A stretch of DNA of 5,195 nt from Blastocatellia bacterium. GTDB taxonomy: Bacteria > Acidobacteriota > Blastocatellia > Pyrinomonadales > Pyrinomonadaceae. Below are positions 1-4,257 of this stretch, in pieces. The position numbers and the translations under genes were made by a program. The notes beneath the pieces are model-generated. The model was given only the letters and a program-made list of their open reading frames with translations. It made no database searches and was not told where the DNA came from. Position 1 is the first letter of the stretch. Every line of letters starts with the position of its first letter. Location: the NCBI GenBank assembly GCA_003487805.1, contig DNNE01000185.1:2974-8168 (forward strand), read 5' to 3'.

Positions 1-516
1 GCGACCGTTTTCGTTTTCACGAAGAATGGTTACGAGAAAGTCCGCACCGGCGGCAACGGTTTCAATTGCATGGTCAATCGTGACGGCCAGCAAAACGGAG
101 AGACTGAGGTTCACCCAACATGTTGGGATCCTGAAGGCAGCCGAACGATTCTGCCCGTAATGTTGCGAGTAGGTGAGTTGCTGGCCCAGGACAAATCAGC
201 GGCAGATATCAAGCGCGATATTGACGACGGTTTTGCGCGCGGAAGATTTCAAAGTCCGGCGAAAGCCGGCATCGCGTACATGCTGGCCGGCGATGTGAAG
301 TTCGATCGAAAGTCAGGTCAACTGTCGACGACCGAGTTTCCACCTCACTACATGTTTTATGCGCCGGGAGTTACCAACGCCGACATCGGTGTTTCAAGTG
401 AAGGCATGAAGCAAACGCCTGGACTGCCATTTGTTTACTCAGGATATTCGGGAGATACGCGCACGGCTTACATCATCGTCATGGCTAATCAGAGTGCGGG
501 CCACCCGATGCACTAA
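1..516 (+). CDS. Uncharacterised, probably exported protein (5' end missing)
   Basis: The frame is open from base 1 to a TAA at 514-516, giving 171 visible residues. The true start and any signal peptide lie before the window, and the first internal ATG (70) is not a convincing start because good coding sequence precedes it. The visible part is soluble, with no membrane segment. It has two cysteines close together (residues 23 and 41, in NGFNCMV and HPTCWDPEGS) that could form a disulfide. A mid-protein stretch reads KAGIAYMLAGDV and a later one FPPHYMFYAPGVTNADIG. This resembles unnamed exported proteins I associate with Acidobacteriota, but I cannot assign a family or function. The last codons overlap the end of the opposing DoxX gene, so no separate terminator fits between them. 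The coding call is firm and the product is unknown. Confidence 0.8.
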   Translation, partial: ATVFVFTKNGYEKVRTGGNGFNCMVNRDGQQNGETEVHPTCWDPEGSRTILPVMLRVGELLAQDKSAADIKRDIDDGFARGRFQSPAKAGIAYMLAGDVKFDRKSGQLSTTEFPPHYMFYAPGVTNADIGVSSEGMKQTPGLPFVYSGYSGDTRTAYIIVMANQSAGHPMH

Positions 517-1001
517 TCGTGAGGGTTTCCTTGTCGCACATTTTCCGAGTCCGCCCTACTCTTCCTTAATTTCTTCATCAGTTGATCGAGTGAAAAACGA
601 TCGTCTTCGCGCGGCATCATCAACACAAACAAAAGGAGTGCGAGACGCGGAATGACGTGCATATGAAATTCGTAGAGCGGCTCACTCAGCAAGTGTCCAA
701 AGGTCACGATAGCCAGCACAAATCCCAGGGCGACGAGCGCGTCGCGGGTGCGCAAGCCAATGATCACCAACGCACCGGCAATCATCTCGATGAAGGGAAT
801 GGTGACGCCGGTCGCCCACAAAGACCACACCGGCAGGAAAGTGTTTGAGTAGGGCAGAAACCATTTGCGCGCATGATTCAGCGGCCCGAGCTGAAAGACT
901 TTCCATACGCCGGCCATAAAAAAGATCAGGCCGAGCACCAGCCGCGCGAAGAGAATGGCCCAGGCGCGATTGGGATTTGAGGATTGCTTCGTGATGACCA
1001 T
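513..1001 (-). CDS. DoxX-like family integral membrane protein
   Basis: This 162-residue protein has four predicted membrane helices at about residues 14-36, 59-81, 88-105 and 114-130, the usual DoxX four-helix layout and length. Helix 1 carries the family-like ARLVLGLIFFMAGVWK pattern (small residues, then a Trp-Lys exit), and helix 2 has FIEMIAGALVIIGLRTR. His residues at 103, 113 and 115 lie near the start of helix 4, and the cytoplasmic tail is charged and Lys/Arg-rich. DoxX proteins are inner-membrane proteins. Some are linked to quinone-dependent oxidation or redox stress, but the substrate of this one cannot be told. The ATG at 999-1001 lies 15 bp after the DUF5615 stop, with no clear ribosome binding site, so read-through from the toxin-antitoxin unit is plausible. 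The TAG stop overlaps the convergent gene's TAA. Confidence 0.88.
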   Translation of the reverse strand: MVITKQSSNPNRAWAILFARLVLGLIFFMAGVWKVFQLGPLNHARKWFLPYSNTFLPVWSLWATGVTIPFIEMIAGALVIIGLRTRDALVALGFVLAIVTFGHLLSEPLYEFHMHVIPRLALLLFVLMMPREDDRFSLDQLMKKLRKSRADSENVRQGNPHD

Positions 1002-1016
1002 TTTGCAGCGAGACTT

Positions 1017-1349
1017 TCAGAACAGCGTGAGAATCCCCACGACCTCGTCTTGGTCCAATGCTTTAATGTCCTCGTGATGTTCACGAAGGATCGATTCGAT
1101 TGCTGCCGTGCTGCAGTTTCCGCGGCGGATCCAAATCACCTTTGGCGGAAAGCCTAAGAGGATGCACAGATCGCTGAAGTCAGAATCTTTTGTGACAATG
1201 GTGAACGCTTCCCGTCGAGCGTATTCGCGCAATTCTTTATCAGCTAATCTATCTATGCCAACCGCATAAACGTGAGTCGAATCAGGATAGAGGTCAGCGA
1301 CGCGCGCGACCAATTTTGGTGAAAGGTTTTGGTCGAAGAGAAGCTTCAC
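1017..1349 (-). CDS. DUF5615 PIN-like toxin (VapC45-like), probable RNase
   Basis: This 110-residue protein matches the DUF5615/Mut7-C-like PIN fold. It opens with MKLLFDQNLSPKLV, where Asp6 and Asn8 fit the first acidic site. It continues with ADKELREYARRE (Asp37, Glu39, Glu42), then VTKDSDFSDL (Thr53, Asp55, Asp57), and ends with a VIWIRRGNCST segment typical of the family. The acidic residues expected to bind Mg2+ in a PIN-type nuclease are all present, so nothing suggests inactivation. The family is generally read as the toxin of a type II toxin-antitoxin pair with DUF433 partners, and RNA cleavage is inferred from the fold. The start is GTG at 1347-1349, overlapping the antitoxin's TGA as GTGA. 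There is no properly spaced ribosome binding site, so translation is probably coupled to the antitoxin. Confidence 0.88.
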   Translation of the reverse strand: MKLLFDQNLSPKLVARVADLYPDSTHVYAVGIDRLADKELREYARREAFTIVTKDSDFSDLCILLGFPPKVIWIRRGNCSTAAIESILREHHEDIKALDQDEVVGILTLF

Positions 1350-1570
1350 GCCTCGACTACCATCAAACGCTTCTCGCGATCAGCCGCATAGCTGAGACAC
1401 GCAATAATGTCTTCTTTAGTGAGATACGGAAAATCCGAAAGAATCTCTTCCTGTGTCATTCCGGAAGCGAGATACTCAAGCACATCGTAAACCGTGATCC
1501 GCATGCCGCGAATGCAAGGCTTGCCGCCGCGCTTGCCGGGCTCGATCGTGATGATGTCCTGGTAACTCAT
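1346..1570 (-). CDS. DUF433 antitoxin (VapB45-like)
   Basis: This 74-residue protein has the DUF433 hallmark GKPCIRGMRITVYDVLEYL at about residues 16-34, followed by the helix-turn-helix-like SGMTQEEILSDFPYLTKEDI (about 36-55). Length and layout are normal for the family. DUF433 proteins pair with DUF5615 PIN-like proteins and are thought to bind DNA and neutralise the toxin. The role here is inferred from that pairing, which the sequence shows directly: the toxin gene follows with a 4-nt overlap. The ATG at 1568-1570 is the only good start, since the frame upstream reaches a TAG within about 20 codons without another start codon. No Shine-Dalgarno sequence precedes it. Instead, promoter-like boxes end 6 bp before the ATG, suggesting a leaderless transcript. 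Autoregulation is likely by analogy with other antitoxins. Confidence 0.9.
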   Translation of the reverse strand: MSYQDIITIEPGKRGGKPCIRGMRITVYDVLEYLASGMTQEEILSDFPYLTKEDIIACLSYAADREKRLMVVEA

Positions 1571-1576
1571 GAGGCG

Positions 1577-1605
1577 ATAGTAAAAGGATGCGCGTAACTA
1601 ATCAA
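1577..1605 (-). promoter_or_regulatory. Candidate leaderless promoter of the DUF433/DUF5615 pair
   Basis: Read on the minus strand, a -35-like TTGATT (1605-1600) is followed by a 17-bp spacer and a -10-like TACTAT (1582-1577). Each hexamer matches the sigma-70 consensus at 4 of 6 positions. Only six bases (CGCCTC) separate the -10 box from the antitoxin ATG, so transcription would start at or within a base or two of the start codon. The absence of a Shine-Dalgarno sequence agrees with this. The element fits in the 37-bp gap after the upstream gene's TAA, so the module need not depend on read-through. Confidence 0.5.
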
Positions 1606-1607
1606 GG

Positions 1608-2462
1608 TTAATAAAGATCGAAGTTATACCTTAACTCCATCCACATTGAGACGGGATGCCCGTCCTTCATTGCGGGAACGAACTTGATTTGTTTGGCAGC
1701 TGAGATCGCCTGCTCACTGAGACCATCCGCGAGGCCGGAGACTACATGAATGTTTGTAACAGTCCCGGCCGAAGAAAAAATAGCGCGCAGAACCACTATT
1801 CCGTTCACTTGGTTCTTTCTCGCGATGTCTGTATATGTGGGTTCAGGCTTCGAGAGAATCTTAACGCGCGAATCGACTTCGTTTCCGCTGAACGTCTTGT
1901 TGTTATCGATTTCTGAACTCGTTGAGGGTGATGGGCCCTTGCTAGGAGACAGTACCGGATCAGCGTTAAGCGGTTTCCCTTCTGTCGACGAGACCGCCGG
2001 ACTGCGGGTTGGGCTGGGAGAAGGCGTTGACGTAATCGCAGGTGTGACGCTCGGAATTGGAATTGGACTCAGTAGTTTATTGGGATCATTGATGGCCGGT
2101 TGTATGTCCGTCGCGACTGCTTCATCCGACTTGTTGTTTTCGTAAACAAATATCACGGCGGCAAGCACTATCAGTGTGCAAACGATTGCGGTTAGGACCC
2201 ATACTCGTGAAGTAGATGTTGGTCTGCGCGATTCGTCAGCAATTGATTGAAGAGGTGGCCGAATAGCGATCGTCGGTATGTCTAGATTCGGCGCTGCTTG
2301 CGTTGGAGGAATGGACCGCGGTTGCCTCGTGGGCAGAACCGCAGTCGCACTGGGCTCTTCAATTCGTTCGCTGTAAGGGGGAGACAGCAACGCGCCATCC
2401 GCGAGGCAGAAGCTCATAGTCTCGTCCGCGTAGGTGCGACTACATGAGGGACATCGCTTCAT
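1608..2462 (-). CDS. Zinc-ribbon / TonB C-terminal domain membrane protein
   Basis: Domains run in order along 284 residues. First is an N-terminal zinc ribbon, CPSC (Cys4, Cys7) then FCLADG (Cys19, Asp22). Next is a Pro-rich, probably cytoplasmic stretch to about residue 86, then one membrane helix at about 87-107. A Pro/Ser/Thr-rich linker (about 108-199) could span the periplasm. The TonB C-terminal domain (about 200-284) contains KPEPTYTDIARKNQVNG, VTNIHVVSG and QIKFVPAMKDG. TonB domains contact outer-membrane receptors and pass on energy from ExbB/ExbD. No exbBD or receptor gene is visible here, so a transport role is not shown. The domain may instead serve signalling or envelope binding, with the zinc ribbon as a cytoplasmic interaction site. 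The ATG at 2460-2462 is chosen because the zinc ribbon begins directly after it. This is not classical TonB, so I give no symbol. Confidence 0.85.
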   Translation of the reverse strand: MKRCPSCSRTYADETMSFCLADGALLSPPYSERIEEPSATAVLPTRQPRSIPPTQAAPNLDIPTIAIRPPLQSIADESRRPTSTSRVWVLTAIVCTLIVLAAVIFVYENNKSDEAVATDIQPAINDPNKLLSPIPIPSVTPAITSTPSPSPTRSPAVSSTEGKPLNADPVLSPSKGPSPSTSSEIDNNKTFSGNEVDSRVKILSKPEPTYTDIARKNQVNGIVVLRAIFSSAGTVTNIHVVSGLADGLSEQAISAAKQIKFVPAMKDGHPVSMWMELRYNFDLY

Positions 2463-2467
2463 TGTTT

Positions 2468-2496
2468 TTGATCTCTAACCGTCCAGAACCTGTCAA
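2468..2496 (-). promoter_or_regulatory. Tentative promoter of the zinc-ribbon/TonB gene
   Basis: On the minus strand a perfect TTGACA (2496-2491) lies upstream of the 2462 ATG. At 17-bp spacing the -10 position holds GATCAA (2473-2468), which matches the consensus at only 3 of 6 positions. The -35 is strong and the -10 weak, so this could be an activator-dependent promoter or chance. Its position just before the gene supports it modestly. Confidence 0.3.
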
Positions 2497-2665
2497 CGAT
2501 TCCTTATCGATCTTGTCGCCAAGCCTCACAGCCAGGTGTTTGATGAGCATTGAATCCTCTTAGCAACTAGTGAGCGACGGCGTGCAATGTTATGCGGAGG
2601 ATGGTTCAAACGCAACGGAATTTGGCGCACCGGTCTTCTTAATCCCATCCGCTGACGCAGATGGT

Positions 2666-2685
2666 AGTGACTGCTTCACGTCACT
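2666..2685. promoter_or_regulatory. 20-bp dyad AGTGAC-N8-GTCACT, candidate operator
   Basis: The half-sites AGTGAC (2666-2671) and GTCACT (2680-2685) are perfect reverse complements separated by eight bases. The dyad ends where the candidate -35 box of the ferredoxin-hydrolase gene begins, about 40 bp before its ATG, a typical place for a transcription factor site. The half-site spacing does not fit a CRP site and I cannot name a regulator. An alternative is a small RNA stem, or chance in 262 bp. Confidence 0.3.
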
Positions 2686-2713
2686 TGAATCCAACCTCAT
2701 CGTGGCTCATCAT
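2685..2713 (+). promoter_or_regulatory. Weak promoter candidate of the ferredoxin-hydrolase gene
   Basis: TTGAAT (2685-2690), a 17-bp spacer and CATCAT (2708-2713) each match the sigma-70 hexamers at 4 of 6 positions and leave 11 bases before the ATG at 2725. An alternative -10, ATTAAT (2712-2717), would need a 21-bp spacer. No Shine-Dalgarno sequence is visible before this ATG, which agrees with a very short leader. The match is weak. Confidence 0.22.
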
Positions 2714-2724
2714 TAATTGTATCC

Positions 2725-3600
2725 ATGGCTAACATTTCTTTACGGCTTTCAGAGAATGTTCCCGGCGATTTCTTTGTAGATTCAACTTGCATCGATTGCG
2801 ATGCGTGCCGGCAGATTGCGCCTAACATCTTTGCTGAGCACGGAGACGCATCGGTCGTTTTTCGTCAGCCCGAAACAAACGAACAGACAAAGCGAGCATT
2901 GATGGCGCTGGTAGCTTGTCCCACCGGCTCGATCGGAACAATCGAGCATCACGATGCGCACGTCGGCATCGATGCGTTTCCTGAGCTAATCGCCGACAAT
3001 GTTTACTATTGCGGCTTTAATGCCGAATCAAGTTTCGGCGCGTGGAGCTATCTGATTCAGCGGCCCGATGATGAGGGCGGCAACGTGCTGATTGATTCGC
3101 CTCGCTTCGCGACGCAACTGGTCAGGAAGATCGATGCAATGGGCGGCGTGCGCAAGATGTTCCTAACGCACAAAGATGACGTCGCCGATCACAATCGCTT
3201 TGCGGCTAAGTTTAATTGCGAAAGAATCATGCATGCGGACGATGGCGCTGAGCGCCTGGGCATGGAAACAATTGTCCGCGGCGAAGATGCGATTCAAATC
3301 GATCGGGACCTGATTGCTATTCCGGTTCCTGGCCACACACGTGGGCACATGGTCCTGTCATATCGAAATAAGTTTCTTTTCTCCGGCGATCATCTCGCGT
3401 GGTCACCGAATCGAAATTCGTTGATCGCGTTTCGCAGCGCCTGTTGGTATTCATGGACAGAACAGACACGCTCAATGCTTCGGCTTTTGGATTATGACTT
3501 TGAATGGGTAGTGCCCGGGCACGGGCGAATTCATCATGACAGCGCCGCGAACATGAAAACGGCCCTTCGCGACTGTATTGAATGGATGAAAACGCGTTAA
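2725..3600 (+). CDS. Ferredoxin-metallo-beta-lactamase fusion protein
   Basis: Residues 1-75 of 291 form a single-cluster ferredoxin, with Cys22, Cys25 and Cys28 (CIDCDAC) and a distant Cys65 in ACPTGSI: four ligands for one [4Fe-4S] cluster. Residues about 90-280 form a metallo-beta-lactamase fold. The usual HxHxDH motif is replaced by THKDDVADH (His149, Asp151, Asp155, His156). The other ligands are standard: His204 (PVPGHTRGH), Asp222 (FSGDHLA) and His266 (VPGHG). Both halves look complete and share one frame with no internal disruption. I recall similar proteins in cyanobacteria and plants, with no settled function. A hydrolase or metal enzyme whose electron transfer or activity is tuned by the cluster is inference. 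There is no signal peptide, so it should be cytoplasmic. The downstream gene follows after 27 bp. There is no clear ribosome binding site. Confidence 0.9.
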   Translation: MANISLRLSENVPGDFFVDSTCIDCDACRQIAPNIFAEHGDASVVFRQPETNEQTKRALMALVACPTGSIGTIEHHDAHVGIDAFPELIADNVYYCGFNAESSFGAWSYLIQRPDDEGGNVLIDSPRFATQLVRKIDAMGGVRKMFLTHKDDVADHNRFAAKFNCERIMHADDGAERLGMETIVRGEDAIQIDRDLIAIPVPGHTRGHMVLSYRNKFLFSGDHLAWSPNRNSLIAFRSACWYSWTEQTRSMLRLLDYDFEWVVPGHGRIHHDSAANMKTALRDCIEWMKTR

Positions 3601-3601
3601 T

Positions 3602-3631
3602 ATGCCCACCCGCTTTCGAGGAGGAGTATGA
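3602..3631 (+). other. Possible 9-codon leader ORF linking two genes
   Basis: An ATG lies one base after the ferredoxin-hydrolase TAA (TAATATG) and opens the frame MPTRFRGGV. It stops at a TGA (3629-3631) that overlaps the next gene's ATG as ATGA. Its last codons carry the GA-rich ribosome binding site of the next gene. This geometry would allow ribosomes to terminate, restart and be handed on, but a frame this short may be chance. Confidence 0.2.
3618..3626 (+). promoter_or_regulatory. Strong, closely spaced ribosome binding site
   Basis: GAGGAGGAG ends one base before the ATG at 3628, and its AGGAGG core (3619-3624) is three bases from it. Complementarity to the 16S rRNA tail is high although the spacing is tight. 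It fixes the start of the secreted protein and contrasts with the missing Shine-Dalgarno sequences of the ferredoxin-hydrolase, DoxX and DUF433 genes. Confidence 0.7.
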
Positions 3632-4206
3632 AAACACTTCGATTAATAGTTTTACCGGCGGCTATGCTGCTTGTCATCATCAGTGCGTCCGGCCAGGATC
3701 CAAACGTCAAACATTTCGAGAAAGACGGTTTGTCGTTCGACTATCCGGCAAACTGGCAGATCAGCGATCAGAGCACCGGCCAGATGCAGTACGTACAACT
3801 CGCCCGCGATGGTTTCGCTGAGATTCGCATTCGCGCTCCGCGCGAATGGCTGAAGACGCCCGGCAAAGAAGCCGCCGCAAAAAAATTAATTCAGGACCAG
3901 TACGTCGACAGCTTTGCTACGCAACTTCAGCAAGCAGGATTGAATCCGAAGCGCTCAACTGCAGCAACGCAGATTTCCGGAGCAGACGCGCAGGGTGCGC
4001 GCGTGCGCGCGGTCATGGACGGCGAGCCCGGCGGGATGGATTCGTATTTCAACGTCGTTTCCGATCGACTGGTCCAGATGTCGATCATCGGATCAGAAAA
4101 AGAGATCGCTAAGTCGGCGACAGTGTGGGACACGATCCGCAACAGCCTGAAGCTTGAGCCGCCGCCACAGCCAAAGGCATCGCCATCGCCGAAGGGCAAA
4201 CCATAG
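3628..4206 (+). CDS. Secreted PsbP/DUF1795-like lipid-free protein
   Basis: This 192-residue protein has a clear type I signal peptide: Lys2 and Arg5, a hydrophobic core at about 6-18, and a likely cut after Ala20-Ser-Gly22, just before Gln23. No lipobox cysteine is present. The mature part opens with FEKDGLSFDYPANWQISD, the usual first strand and turn of PsbP-like/DUF1795 domains. It continues with a mixed alpha/beta body to about residue 175, including a predicted helix near EAAAKKLIQDQYVDSF. The tail (about 176-192) is rich in Pro, Lys and Ser. Proteins of this fold outside photosynthesis are mostly uncharacterised periplasmic or surface proteins, so function is unknown. The gene lies 27 bp after the ferredoxin-hydrolase and has a strong ribosome binding site, suggesting co-transcription. 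Confidence 0.85.
   Translation: MKTLRLIVLPAAMLLVIISASGQDPNVKHFEKDGLSFDYPANWQISDQSTGQMQYVQLARDGFAEIRIRAPREWLKTPGKEAAAKKLIQDQYVDSFATQLQQAGLNPKRSTAATQISGADAQGARVRAVMDGEPGGMDSYFNVVSDRLVQMSIIGSEKEIAKSATVWDTIRNSLKLEPPPQPKASPSPKGKP
3995..4011. repeat. Alternating purine-pyrimidine tract with tandem 8-mer
   Basis: Seventeen bases alternate strictly between purine and pyrimidine, formed by GTGCGCGC twice in tandem plus one G. Such G/C-rich alternating runs can adopt Z-DNA under negative supercoiling. The tract lies inside the secreted-protein gene and encodes part of GARVRAV, so it may simply reflect codon choice. Confidence 0.5.
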
Positions 4207-4224
4207 TCATTCGCTTTTTATCAA

Positions 4225-4239
4225 CCTCTCTGAGAGAGG
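4225..4239 (+). terminator. Short hairpin upstream of alanine dehydrogenase, possible weak terminator or attenuator
   Basis: CCTCTC (4225-4230) and GAGAGG (4234-4239) pair perfectly around a TGA loop. The stem is followed by ATCTTT rather than a long T run, so it would be an inefficient intrinsic terminator on the plus strand. It lies in the 51-bp gap between the secreted protein and alanine dehydrogenase, seven bases before the latter's ribosome binding site. It also hides a GA-rich Shine-Dalgarno-like run, so a role in translation is equally possible. Confidence 0.35.
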
Positions 4240-4245
4240 ATCTTT

Positions 4246-4249
4246 GGAG
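4246..4249 (+). promoter_or_regulatory. Ribosome binding site deciding the GTG start of ald
   Basis: GGAG sits eight bases before the GTG at 4258. The frame upstream meets a TGA at 4231-4233 with no other start codon, so this site and GTG together define the alanine dehydrogenase start. Confidence 0.75.
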
Positions 4250-4257
4250 CAGAAACA

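Larger units (their letters stand above)
2463..2724. other. Divergent intergenic region, 262 bp
   Basis: This gap lies between two genes transcribed away from each other, so it should hold both promoters. I see the TTGACA-based candidate for the minus-strand gene and a 20-bp dyad plus weak promoter-like boxes before the plus-strand gene. A second, smaller inverted repeat, CCATC (2645-2649) with GATGG (2660-2664), sits next to the dyad. The only open frames are very short, for example 2592-2642 (16 residues) and 2587-2655 (22 residues), and resemble no known protein. No tRNA or convincing structured RNA was recognised. Confidence 0.6.

Noticed and set aside
657..848. Plus-strand open frame inside the DoxX gene
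   Set aside because: It is low in hydrophobic residues, rich in Gln/His/Arg, matches no family and lies opposite a clear membrane protein. It is a shadow frame.
1316..1597. 93-codon plus-strand frame across the DUF433 gene and its promoter
   Set aside because: No recognisable domain, and it lies opposite a well-supported antitoxin.
1750..2145. 131-codon plus-strand frame opposite the zinc-ribbon/TonB gene
   Set aside because: The minus-strand frame has recognisable domains throughout. The plus frame is the complement of its Pro/Ser/Thr linker, which yields Gly/Leu/Val-rich sequence that only looks membrane-like.
2587..2655. Tiny open frames (16 and 22 residues) after GGAGG in the intergenic region
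   Set aside because: The ribosome site abuts or overlaps the start codons, the frames are short, and nothing shows coding character.
2666..2685. CRP-type site reading of the dyad
   Set aside because: The GTGA and TCAC halves are five bases apart rather than six and the flanks do not match. The wider AGTGAC-N8-GTCACT symmetry fits better.
3317..3637. 106-codon minus-strand frame across the ferredoxin-hydrolase end
   Set aside because: Composition is random-like (Ser/Arg/Cys scattered) and it opposes conserved metal-binding motifs on the plus strand.
3846..4112. Out-of-frame plus-strand frame within the secreted-protein gene
   Set aside because: Very Arg-rich, lacks a ribosome site and overlaps a better supported gene with a signal peptide.
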